Shown: positions 17,905-27,200 of the stretch, piece after piece
How the letters are laid out: each line of letters starts with the position of its first letter
Numbering within the stretch: position 1 is the stretch's first letter
Origin: Haloferula rosea
GTDB lineage: Bacteria; Verrucomicrobiota; Verrucomicrobiia; Verrucomicrobiales; Akkermansiaceae
DNA length: 64,000 nt
Assembly (NCBI RefSeq): GCF_016595525.1
Contig: NZ_JAENII010000001.1
Location: 62,001 to 126,000 of the forward strand
Reading direction: 5' to 3'
The notes under the pieces: generated by a model
Seen by the model: only the letters and a program-made list of their open reading frames with translations
Told to the model about the DNA's origin: nothing
Databases searched by the model: none
Translations under genes and position numbers: made by a program

Positions 17905-18060
17905 GATGCAGTGAGGACAAGTATTCGGACTCCCGGCTTTGAACCTCCTCCCCGCCTTCACCCGTGCCGAAACACGGATTGGCTGTTGGGGATTTGTAAC
18001 CGGATACCGCAGCGCGACTGTTCCGGGGTCTCACCGGATTCCATGCACCTCTCTGCAAAT
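17905..18060 (-). promoter_or_regulatory. Cobalamin riboswitch
   Basis: Read on the minus strand, this carries the conserved cobalamin aptamer elements in order: GGAATCCGGTGAGACC-CCGGAA (18021-18042), the core CAGTCGCGCTGCGGT (about 18006-18020), a hairpin CCGTG-N6-CACGG (17962-17977), and a B12-box region AAAGCCGGGAGTCCGAATAC (about 17921-17940). It fills most of the 404-base gap 17763-18166, which holds no gene. The outer closing helix is not clear by eye, so the limits are approximate. Binding of cobalamin normally lowers expression of the downstream genes, here the DUF4465 operon on the same strand. Confidence 0.88.
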
Positions 18061-18166
18061 AGCCACCGCCCGGGTAGCGATCCGCACCCGTTCAGTCAAG
18101 GCGCAAGGGGGACGACCATCCGCGATCGGCAGGCAGGCACCAGCGGACCTTCCGGGATTCGCCGGA

Positions 18167-20101
18167 TCACACGACGGTGATGGTGCAGGTCGCGGTCGCG
18201 TCGGCCTCGGCGGGCAGTCGGGCAATGATCGGGACCGCCTCTACTCCGGGGACCATGTTGAAGACCCGCCCCTTTTTGGTCGGCTTGATGCTCAAGGGTA
18301 CATTCGCCTCGATCACGACCTTGCCCACGGGCTTCATGATCTCGATGCGGGTAGGGGACACCTGAACCACCTTCTCGCCTGTTGGAGAGATGACGGGCAG
18401 CACGAGGGATATATCGGATGAAGTCGCCGCTCCCTTGGCTGAGATCGTGGTCTGTCCGTCGGTGAATCCATAACCGAGTTCGAAGTTCCCATCATTTCCC
18501 GGAAGGGGTTGGTAGTCCTCGTTGTGGAGGGTGGTCTTGATGGAGAAGTTGATTTTCCCGTCGGTCGTCTCGTGGGTGACCTGCGCCTTGAGGTCGTAGA
18601 GGTTGGTGAACCACTTTCCTTCCTGTGTGGTCTCGACGCGCGGTGTGAGGACGAACCCATCTTCCGGGTTCTCCTGTTGGTTGAGGGGTTCGACTTCGAG
18701 GTACTTCGGCATGCTGCCGGCGAGGAGGAGTCCTGCCTTCTGGTGGTGGAGTAGGGCGAGCGAACCACCCGTGGCATGCAGGATGTGGTCGGGTTCGGTC
18801 TTGGTCCGGTAGATGGAGTCGTAGGCGGAGACGGTGGCCCGCCACGGGCCTTGGGCAGCGAGGGAGACGGCGATGTCGGGGAAATCCCTCACTCCCTTGG
18901 CCAGTTCCCTCGGAAGCGGTGTCGAGTCGTCGACCGGGGGCAGCGACTTCCTGTTGTCCTGGACAAAGGCGAGCACCTTGGCGTGGGTGAAGGTGTGGTG
19001 GATGCAGGGTTTGATGCCGTGGGTGACGTAGTGGGGGCCACCGTGGATCAGTCCGTCGGCGGTGCAGCGGGCGAGCACTTCGGTATTGCGGTAGGCGGCG
19101 GTCCCGAAGGCGGGGTTGCGTCCGGCCATCATCGAGAAGGCCGGCTGGCACCCGTCGGAGGTACGACTTCCCCAGTAGGTCCACTTGAACTGGCGGGTTC
19201 CCCAGCTGTTGTCCCAGCCGCCGTCGGGAAGCATGAACTCGAGGTGGGCTTCGAGCGACTGCTGGAGCAGGTCGAGCAGTGCTTCGTCCTTTTCGTGCAG
19301 GGCGTAGAGGACGACGCCATTGAGGGATTCCTCGACGTTGTAGCCCAGGTCGACCGGGAGGAGACCGCGGGCGCTCTTGTGGTTGTAGGGTTTTCCTTCG
19401 CCGAAGAGCAGCTTGCTGGGTTCGGTGAAGAAGCGGGGGATCTCCTTGGCGAACTGATGGCTGCGCTCGATGTATCGTGGTTCATCGAGCACGCGACCGA
19501 TCAGGTTGAAGCCGTGGATGGCGGTGAAACCGTAGTTGACGTTGGTGAAGTCAATGGTGGCGAACTGCTTCCACAGGTAGCCGCTGGCGGCCTCGCCGAG
19601 ACGCTTCTTCCAGGCGCTCCGTTGCTCGTTTGTCAGCAGGTCTCGGTGGTATTTGATCGCCTCGGCCAAGGCGATGGCCCCGAAGATGGATGTGCCGTGC
19701 CAGGAGCCGGGCCTCAGGTCGTTGGTCCACCTTCCGTCCTTGCCGCTCACATTCTTCGACCAGTCGAAGAGGCGGATGCCGGCGGTAAGGTACTTCTTCT
19801 CGCCGGTGACCTTGGCCAGATGGAGGAATGGATAGACCGCTTCCCAACAACGGCCGTGGATGAAATCGCACGACGGGCAGGCGAGGGCGCCGTCCCGAAC
19901 CGGGTCTTCGGGATCGTTGATCTGATGGGCGAGCATGCCGTCGCACCAGTTCCTCAGCAGGTTCGCGGTGAGGGTATCGAAGTCGGGCTTGCCGGCCTCC
20001 GCGGCGAAGCTGCGCGAGTGGGCGAGGAAGCCCCCGGTGGTGAGGGAGAGTCCGGCGGTGCCCAATGACATCGCTTGGAGGAATGATCGGCGGTCCTGCA
20101 T
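18167..20101 (-). CDS. Tat-exported (alpha/alpha) barrel enzyme candidate
   Basis: A 644-residue protein. The N-terminus QDRRSFLQAMSLGTAGLSLTTGG is a twin-arginine signal. Residues about 40-400 are helical with repeated W/G-rich turns (CPSCDFIHGRCWEAVYPFLHLAK, GSWHGTSIFGAIALAEA, GYNVEESLNGVVLYALHE), as in the (alpha/alpha) toroids of heparinase-type lyases and unsaturated-uronyl hydrolases; residues about 430-640 are beta-rich. I do not recognise the exact family. It lies at the edge of the polysaccharide island, 114 bases downstream of the response-regulator gene on the same strand, so co-expression is possible. Action on a glycan is inference. Confidence 0.7.
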   Translation of the reverse strand: MQDRRSFLQAMSLGTAGLSLTTGGFLAHSRSFAAEAGKPDFDTLTANLLRNWCDGMLAHQINDPEDPVRDGALACPSCDFIHGRCWEAVYPFLHLAKVTGEKKYLTAGIRLFDWSKNVSGKDGRWTNDLRPGSWHGTSIFGAIALAEAIKYHRDLLTNEQRSAWKKRLGEAASGYLWKQFATIDFTNVNYGFTAIHGFNLIGRVLDEPRYIERSHQFAKEIPRFFTEPSKLLFGEGKPYNHKSARGLLPVDLGYNVEESLNGVVLYALHEKDEALLDLLQQSLEAHLEFMLPDGGWDNSWGTRQFKWTYWGSRTSDGCQPAFSMMAGRNPAFGTAAYRNTEVLARCTADGLIHGGPHYVTHGIKPCIHHTFTHAKVLAFVQDNRKSLPPVDDSTPLPRELAKGVRDFPDIAVSLAAQGPWRATVSAYDSIYRTKTEPDHILHATGGSLALLHHQKAGLLLAGSMPKYLEVEPLNQQENPEDGFVLTPRVETTQEGKWFTNLYDLKAQVTHETTDGKINFSIKTTLHNEDYQPLPGNDGNFELGYGFTDGQTTISAKGAATSSDISLVLPVISPTGEKVVQVSPTRIEIMKPVGKVVIEANVPLSIKPTKKGRVFNMVPGVEAVPIIARLPAEADATATCTITVV

Positions 20102-20215
20102 GATGGGTGGATTGGGAAGGTGTGGGCCCTGCCGGGGAGGCCAGCAAAGGAGTTTCCCGACGCCTCGGTGTGGGCATGAGGAAAGGACAGACGCCTGTCG
20201 TTTCGCTTGAGGAGG

Positions 20216-20890
20216 CTACGATGGGCGCTGGAGCACGCTGGGCTTCATCTGCACGTAAAGGGCTGCGGCTTGGGCACGGGAACGCACGTGGAGTTTCTCG
20301 TAGATTCGCCGGCGATAGGTGTCGACCGTGTGGGTGCTGATTCCGAGTTCGGCGGAGATCTCCTTGCAGAGGAATCCCCGGGCGAGGAGTTCGAGCACTT
20401 CTTCCTCCCGCTTGGAAAGTTGGCTCAACTCGTTCGTTTCGTCTTCCGGTTGGCTCTTGCGGAAGCACTGCACGACTTTGCGGGCAATCCCGCTGCTCAT
20501 CGGGGAGCCGCCGTTGTAGACTTCCTGAAGTGAGGAGAGGAGCTTTTCGCGAGGTGTCTGCTTCAGCAGGTAGCCGGTCGCTCCCGCCTCAAGCGCCCTG
20601 AAGATGCGGTTCGAGTCTTCGTAGACGGTGATCATCACGAACTGGATGTGCGGGAGTTCCAGTTTCAGTTTACGGACGCACTCGACGCCGTTCATGCCGG
20701 GGAGATTGATGTCGGAAAGCACCACATCGGGTTCGTCTCCCGGGATGCCGTTGAGCGCTTCCTTCCCATCTTCATACTGGCTGACCAAGCGGAAGCCTTC
20801 CGCGTTCTCGATCCAGTCAGCGTAGATGGTGCGCAGGGCCTCGTCGTCCTCGACGATGGAGACTGCGATGTCGTTTGCAGGAGCACTCAC
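20216..20890 (-). CDS. NarL/FixJ-type two-component response regulator
   Basis: A 224-residue regulator. The receiver domain (residues about 8-125) has acidic EDD at 14-16, phospho-acceptor Asp60 in VLSDINLPGMNG, and Lys110 in GYLLKQTPREKLL. The C-terminal LuxR-type helix-turn-helix (about 157-213) reads LSKREEEVLELLARGFLCKEISAELGIS and THTVDTYRRRIYEKL. GTG start. It follows the propeller sensor kinase with a 78-base gap that contains a palindrome also found before degradation operons, so it may be autoregulated and is the best candidate to bind those sites (inference). Confidence 0.94.
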   Translation of the reverse strand: MSAPANDIAVSIVEDDEALRTIYADWIENAEGFRLVSQYEDGKEALNGIPGDEPDVVLSDINLPGMNGVECVRKLKLELPHIQFVMITVYEDSNRIFRALEAGATGYLLKQTPREKLLSSLQEVYNGGSPMSSGIARKVVQCFRKSQPEDETNELSQLSKREEEVLELLARGFLCKEISAELGISTHTVDTYRRRIYEKLHVRSRAQAAALYVQMKPSVLQRPS

Positions 20891-20924
20891 TGGGATCAGA
20901 CTAGTCGAAATCGGGGGTAATGGG

Positions 20925-20946
20925 TTGTCACTAAATTGGGGGACAA
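20925..20946 (-). promoter_or_regulatory. 22-bp palindrome before the response-regulator gene (site C)
   Basis: TTGTCAC-N8-GGGACAA, 35 bases upstream of the GTG start. It has the same 7-8-7 geometry as sites at 37076 and 50562, with one half-site base changed. Candidate operator for autoregulation. Confidence 0.6.
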
Positions 20947-20968
20947 AAGGGGTGCGGCATGGCGGAAA

Positions 20969-23938
20969 TCAGAAGGGAACGCTGAATTCCACGCTTGTTC
21001 CACGATCCGGGGAGCTCTCCACGATACAGGTCCCTCCGATCTCGTCCATCCTGTTCGTCATATTGTTCAAACCACTGCCGGAGTTCGAGCGTGAGGGGTC
21101 TGCGGGGGCATTGGGGTCGATCCCCTGGCCGTCGTCTTCCACGCGCAGGGAGAAGCGGTCATCCTCGGCTTCCAGGGTGATCCTGACCTCGCTGGCATTG
21201 GCGTATTTCACGACGTTGTTGAGGGCCTCCTTGAAGGCGAGGAAAAGATTGTGGCGCAGCTGGGATGACAAGGGACGTTCCGGAACGGCGATCGGTACCT
21301 CAAGGCGGCAACGGATATTGGCGACGCTGAGAAACTCCTGGGCGTAGCTGCTGATGTAGTTGACCAGATCATCGAAGGAGTCGTGTTCCGGGTCGATGGC
21401 CCAGACGACCTCGTCCATCGAGCGCATGAGGTGCCGTGCCGTGGACTGGATCTGGCTGAGGACGGATTCACTCGGAGTGACCGACGACGATTGGCTGAGC
21501 AGGCTGATGCGGGTGAGGCTGGCGCCGAGGTCATCGTGGATGTCGCGGGCAATCCGGCTGCGCTCCATTTCCAAGGCCCGTTTGGCGGCCATCTTCCGGA
21601 GCTGGCTGTGATGTTTCCTCCGTAGCCCGAGGAAGACGATGCCGCCGGCGGCCAGAGCGGTGAACAAACCACCCCCGATTCGGAACCACCATGTTTCCCA
21701 GAAGAAGGGCTCGACGATGATGTCGAGAGACGCGCCGACTTCGTTCCAGACTCCCCGGCTGTTGCATGCGGTGACCTGGAACTTGTATTTTCCCGCAGGA
21801 AGGCGGGTGAAGGTGGTGCTGTGCTGGCTGTCGGATTCCTCCCAATTGCTGTCGAGTGGCGATAGGCGATAGCGGACGCCGGTGTTTTCAGGTGAGGCCA
21901 GCCCGAGAGCAGAAAAGGTGATGGTGATTTTGTCGTGATCGGGCGGGATGGTGATGGCTGGGTCGTCCTTGCTGAGGTCGATGGTTTGCTTGTCAGCACC
22001 GGGCATGAGCATGGATCTGGCCTGATAGAGGGCGGCCAGTTCATTGTTGACGGTGACTTTCTCCAGTACGACCGGCGGGGATTGCGAATCCTGGCGGGTG
22101 AGGTGGGGGTGAGCTTCGATGAGACCGTTGCTGGTTGCGAAATACAGCTGGTTGTCCGGGCCGCGGGACGAGCTCGGGCAGTAGTCGCGGCTGGGCTGGA
22201 AGCTGGGCAATCCGTCGCTGCGACCGAAGACCCGGCACCTGAGCTTGGTGCGGCTGGCGGGCGAATGGTTGAGGAGATCATCGAGCCCGACGTGAAACAG
22301 CCCACGGTTCGAGGCGATCCAAAGGGAGCCCTGACCGTCGTCCTGGATCTGGGAAATGTAGTCGTCGTAAAGCCCTTCTTCCGTGGTGAAGCGGGTGTAG
22401 CGTCCATCCTTCAGGTGGCCGAGGCCTTCGCCGGCGTAGCCGATCCAAAGGCTGCCGTCCGGGGTGGTCTGCAGGGTGCGGATGGATGGCATCTCCTCCG
22501 CCCCCTCCTCCTTGATGAGTTGGTCGCCTCCCACCCGGAACAGGTGGCCGTCCGAGGTCCCGGCCCAGATGGTTCCGTCTGCTCCCTCCGCAAAGGCCCG
22601 GATGGCCTTGAACTTGCCCCCGTCGCGGAGCGCGGTGATCTTGCCGTCTCGGAGGCGGTGGAGCCGGAAGGGGTTGTCCGTCGCAATCCAGAGGTCGCCA
22701 TTCTTCGCGGCGAAGACCGATCGAACGAAGAGTGAGGCGAGTCCGTCTGCCCTGACGAACCGCTTGATGCTGTTTTCGTGGATTCTCAGCAAGCCATGCT
22801 CTTGAGTGCCGAGCCAGGTTCGGCCATTGGCGTGGGCCAGCACGCAGTTGAACCGTTCGTTGCCGCTCTTGGTCTGGAAACGTTGCCATTCACCGGACTC
22901 ACGAAATGCGAGCCGACCTCCCTGGCTCACGGCCCAGATCCTCCCATCCGGGCCGGTACTGGTGGATCGCACGGTGCTGAAAGGGAAGCCGTTGGACTTG
23001 TTTTGAAGGCTGACGGTGCGGCGTTTGATCAGGTTCAGCCCGCCACCGATGGTGCCCGCCCAGATGTATCCGTTCCGATCCTCGGTGATGCACTGCACCC
23101 ACGGGTGGGAAGTAGGAACCCGTTCCCACCTGCCATCGCTGACCCGAATGAGACCGGACAGTTGAGTGCCGATCCAAACCGAGCGTTCTTGATCGGCGAA
23201 GAGGGTATTGATCGTGATATTGGCCGGCAGGGTGGTCACTGACTGGAACTCTTCATCCGGTCCCATGTGCAGGAGTTCGGAGCCTGCGACAATCCAGAGG
23301 CCGGAATCGATGGATGGGGTGATGCTGAGTCCGACCTCGCCGAAGTTGCGTATTGGTTCGAATCCCTCGGGGTTCAGGCGTCCGAGTTGGCCGCCCTTTG
23401 CCAGCCATACCTGACCTTCTTGATCACAGGTAATACCGGAGTTGATGCCGCTGGGGATACTCTCGGGTTTGCTGACCCGATCGCCTTCGATCATGAAGAC
23501 TTGGTGCGAAAAGCCGACCCACAGTCGGCCTTGCGGATCTTCGACCATGAAGCGAGCCACCCCCTCGAAGCCATGATCATCACGGTCGAACGCGCGGAAG
23601 CTGGATTCGCCGATCCGAATCACCGGGCCACGCTCGAGGGCGAGCCAGAGGGAGCCCTTGCGATCGACGATCATGCTCCGAATCTGCCGACTTGGCAGAC
23701 GCGGAACGTTGTGAAGCGGAATCGGGCTGAACTCGCGACCGTTGAACCGCATGGCCCCACCGTTGGTTCCAACCCAGAGGTATCCGTCAGGGGTCTGCGC
23801 CAGACCCGATACGGTGTTATCCGGGAGGCCGTCCTCGGTCTGCCAAGCTCTGTAGAACCAGTCCGAGCCGCCGGTCTCCGCCCATGCGCTGCCAATCGCA
23901 AGCAGGATCGACATGAGGATGAACGGGCGGATTCGCAT
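20969..23938 (-). CDS. Propeller sensor histidine kinase (two-component regulator propeller, Y_Y_Y, HisKA_3)
   Basis: A 989-residue membrane sensor. A signal-like N-terminus (MRIRPFILMSILLAIGSAWA) precedes about 14 regulator-propeller repeats (WVGTNGGAMRF, LWIGYAGEGL, SLWIASNRGLF and others) over residues 30-640, a Y_Y_Y domain near 680-765 ending GKYKFQVTACNSRG, a membrane helix near 775-795, then a HisKA_3 helix with phospho-acceptor His801 in RDIHDDLGASLTRISLL and an HATPase domain (NNVVKYANAS, DDGQGI). This is the architecture of glycan-sensing hybrid systems in Bacteroidetes, but without fused receiver or DNA-binding domain; those are supplied by the next gene. Confidence 0.94.
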   Translation of the reverse strand: MRIRPFILMSILLAIGSAWAETGGSDWFYRAWQTEDGLPDNTVSGLAQTPDGYLWVGTNGGAMRFNGREFSPIPLHNVPRLPSRQIRSMIVDRKGSLWLALERGPVIRIGESSFRAFDRDDHGFEGVARFMVEDPQGRLWVGFSHQVFMIEGDRVSKPESIPSGINSGITCDQEGQVWLAKGGQLGRLNPEGFEPIRNFGEVGLSITPSIDSGLWIVAGSELLHMGPDEEFQSVTTLPANITINTLFADQERSVWIGTQLSGLIRVSDGRWERVPTSHPWVQCITEDRNGYIWAGTIGGGLNLIKRRTVSLQNKSNGFPFSTVRSTSTGPDGRIWAVSQGGRLAFRESGEWQRFQTKSGNERFNCVLAHANGRTWLGTQEHGLLRIHENSIKRFVRADGLASLFVRSVFAAKNGDLWIATDNPFRLHRLRDGKITALRDGGKFKAIRAFAEGADGTIWAGTSDGHLFRVGGDQLIKEEGAEEMPSIRTLQTTPDGSLWIGYAGEGLGHLKDGRYTRFTTEEGLYDDYISQIQDDGQGSLWIASNRGLFHVGLDDLLNHSPASRTKLRCRVFGRSDGLPSFQPSRDYCPSSSRGPDNQLYFATSNGLIEAHPHLTRQDSQSPPVVLEKVTVNNELAALYQARSMLMPGADKQTIDLSKDDPAITIPPDHDKITITFSALGLASPENTGVRYRLSPLDSNWEESDSQHSTTFTRLPAGKYKFQVTACNSRGVWNEVGASLDIIVEPFFWETWWFRIGGGLFTALAAGGIVFLGLRRKHHSQLRKMAAKRALEMERSRIARDIHDDLGASLTRISLLSQSSSVTPSESVLSQIQSTARHLMRSMDEVVWAIDPEHDSFDDLVNYISSYAQEFLSVANIRCRLEVPIAVPERPLSSQLRHNLFLAFKEALNNVVKYANASEVRITLEAEDDRFSLRVEDDGQGIDPNAPADPSRSNSGSGLNNMTNRMDEIGGTCIVESSPDRGTSVEFSVPF

Positions 23939-24264
23939 GGGTTGTGGAGGGACGCTATACGGCGAGTCAAGTGATCCCAATTTCAAAGTCCGACGAGAAA
24001 CTTGTGGGACTCGGTTGGGGGCATTTCAGAGCATCTTCAAGGCACCAAAATGAGCGCATTGGGAAGGCAGATCGGGAAAATGAAGACACATGGAGAATCG
24101 ATTCTTATTTACTCCCAGTGCAGTGCCCGCGTAAGCATGGCGCTCTCGCAAACGGCGGGGAATTGCCAAATCATGTAAAGACATTGTCTGCATTAGGAAG
24201 CGATTCTTTATTGATTCCAGACCGATTGCTGTCATACACCTTTCCCCTTGAACCCAAAGAATCC
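23939..24264. other. Divergent intergenic region
   Basis: This 326-base gap separates the sensor kinase (leftward) from the pseudopilin-like gene (rightward) and should hold both promoters. It is visibly more AT-rich than its neighbours. It contains a perfect 10-bp palindrome GAATCGATTC at 24095-24104 and a related CGATTCTTTATTGATTC at about 24201. No clear promoter hexamers or gene were found. Confidence 0.4.
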
Positions 24265-27200
24265 ATGAACCGACCTCAAGTATCCCGCGTGTCGCAGCGA
24301 GGCTTCGCATTGATCATCACGATCAGCATGATGGTGTTACTCGTGTTGATGTCGGTGGGGCTGCTTAGTTTGAGTTCGGTTTCCCTGCGGGCCTCCAGCC
24401 AATCAGCCGCTCAATCGGTTGCCAGAGCGAATGCTCATCTGGCGCTGGTCATGGCGATCGGAGATCTCCAAAAGTACGCGGGGCCTGATACTCGCGTGAC
24501 CGCTCGAGCGGACATTCTGGACGAAAGCAATCCGCCGGTGCTGGGGGTGTGGCGGAGTTGGGAAGGGGAGGATCATGAACAGGACGGGCAGGCGATCGGC
24601 CGGCCGGTCGCACCGGACTACGACAGCAAGGACGACCGACTTCTTTCGTGGATGGTTTCGGGTGGCGGACAGCAGCTCCCGGCTACCTCGCCATCGCCGA
24701 ACCGGGTGACCTTGTTAGGAGAAGGTTCCGTGGGGTCGGGTGGTGATCGGGATGATCTCCAGATTCATCTCGACCCGATTGAGATCGAGGACGGCAAGGC
24801 ATCGAACGGTGCGTTCGCGTGGTGGGTCAGTGGAGAAAACCAGAAGGCCCGCATTCCGAATCCTGTCGAGATGGACAAGGACACGAATGGTCAGTGGGCG
24901 GCTCGAATGAAGTCTCACTCCGTCGCGGATCCGGAGGTGTTCCGGATGGGTCGGGTTTTCGCCGACAAGTCGCTCGCGGCAAAAACGACAACGCTGGGCC
25001 AGGGCGACTTTTTCGCGGAGTCGGGTGCGCTCCCGGTTTCCCAGGAATTCTATCATGACCTGTCCGCCTCCTCAGTCGGTCTGCAGACGAATGTGGCGAC
25101 CGGAGGTTGGAAGAAAGACCTCTCGCTGTTCACCGAGAGTTCCTCGGTGGGTTCGCGCAGTCTGCCTCTTTTCCGGGTGGCTCCTGGCGAGGATCTCATG
25201 GCGAGGATGCCGACGAGTGGCAGCCCTTCGGCTTCCAAGTCGATCTTCTATCCGTGGGCTTCTTATCGGGGAAATGCATCGAGCATTCCGATCTATCAGC
25301 ATGGACCGGTGACCAGTTGGGCCAACCTCATCGACTACGCGACCGCCTACAAGCGGGTCAATGTGTCGAGTTCGGGGCGGGCGACGATCCGGCCCGCTTC
25401 CGAACAGATCCGGGGCAATGCGTACAATTTCCTGCACAAGGTGAGGATGCTGCCCGTGATTGCGCGGATCCAGTGGGTGTTCTCGCATTCGGCGGCGCCT
25501 TCCTCTCAGCGAGGTGCGCGTCCCGGTGACCTGGAGGGGCGGTTGTTGATGACGCCCGTCGTCACGATGTGGAATCCCTACAACGTGGAGATGACCTTCA
25601 GTTCCGTGCCTCTGAGGTTTGCCCTGCGCAAGCCCTTGCCTGTGGCGTTTCGCTACAAGGTGAATGGAACGGCGCCGTCGGCCTTCAACAGCCTGATCGC
25701 CGGGAATACGAATCATAATCCTCCGTTGGCAGCGGATGACCGGTTGCAGTATGTGGTGCGCCAGCGTTTCACCCTGATGCCCGGAGAGACCAAGCTCTTC
25801 AGTCCTGCCTCGAACACTGCGGTGGAAGCAAGCATGGCGGACCTGGAGCTCCGGCCCGGCTACCGGGCGAGGGGCGGTCACTACTTTGAGATCAAAAACG
25901 GAAGGCGGCCGTTGTCCGGTCCGCCTTCGACGACGATCCAGGCGGATGCCAGGTTCGACACCGTCTATCAGGACCGGGAAACGGGGGTGGGGATCTACCT
26001 CAACATGAACTTCCAGGGTGGTGACCATCTCGTCTACCGGATGGTGTATACCCCCGAGGTGGCGCGGCAGGTTTATCCCGAATTGACCGGGATGGGGGCC
26101 AGCACGCTTGGCGAAGCAATGGCCAGCCCCCGACCGTTCATGACCACCGTGTTTGGTGCCCGCATGGCCAGTCGGACCCACCTTTCGGCGAAGGGGTTTG
26201 TCCAATCGAGTCCGCTGGTGAACTACACGGCGATGGGCGGAAAGGACCGCGTGGAAAGCACGATCAGCCGTCACTATGGCGGCACCGATCATCCGGTGAA
26301 TTCACCCTTTGACTACAGTTTCCAGCAGGTTTCCCAGAATGACAGTCTGCTGCCGAATGAGAGTGATGCGAGCAACCGCGGATACATTGTCACCGGATTC
26401 ACCAAGGCCGACGGGTTGTCCCGTTGCGTGATCGCCGAGATCCCGACACGTCCACTGCAGTCGCTGGGTGAGCTGCAGCACTGGGATCTTCGATATGAGA
26501 ATCCGATTCCTCCGTTTGCGTTCAATCTGATCGGCAACAGTGATGCCAGTCCGCTGCTGCCGCCCGATGCCGTGGTCAACCAGGCGGATGCCGGTTTGTC
26601 CGTCAATCTGCAGCATGATGATTCCTACTGCGCGAACCATCTGCTGTTTGACGACTGGTTCTTCTCGTCGATTGCCCCGGACCCGGACAGCTTCGGCACC
26701 AACGGTCGATCCCAGAAGGACGTCTTCACGGACCTCGTTCAGGGGAATGCCCCGCTTCCCAACGTGGCGTACAAGCCCATCCAGGAGGATGTAGCGTTGG
26801 CATCCGGATCCTCATCCGAGGCAACCAAACTCTATCAGGAGGAAGTGGATGGCAGGAACAGCTGGAAGACCATTGCTTCCCGACTGGAAGTGGAAGGGAT
26901 GTTCAATGTGAACTCCACCTCGGTGACGGCATGGCGCGCCCTTCTGCGTCACGCACGTGATCAGGAGATTCCCTACATCGAGGAGTCCGCGGGAGGCTGG
27001 AATGTGGACCTTTCGTCTCCGACGGACCATGCGTTCTCGCGTTTCAGTGTGGCGGGCGATGTCGAGGCGACCGAACAGGGATCGTCGGGAGCCTTCCCCG
27101 AGGCGGCGGAGTTTGCGGGCTACCGCAAGTTCGATGAGGAAATGCTGGATCGACTGGCTGAGGAAATCGTTGAGCAGGTCCGTCGTCGCGGACCGTTCCT

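Noticed and set aside
18954-18966. TTGTCC-TGGACAA inverted repeat resembling the palindrome
   Set aside because: It lies inside the Tat-exported protein gene and has no 8-base spacer, so it does not fit the 7-8-7 pattern.
25072-26292. 406-residue minus-strand frame inside the pseudopilin-like gene
   Set aside because: Arg/His-rich shadow of a well-supported plus-strand gene.
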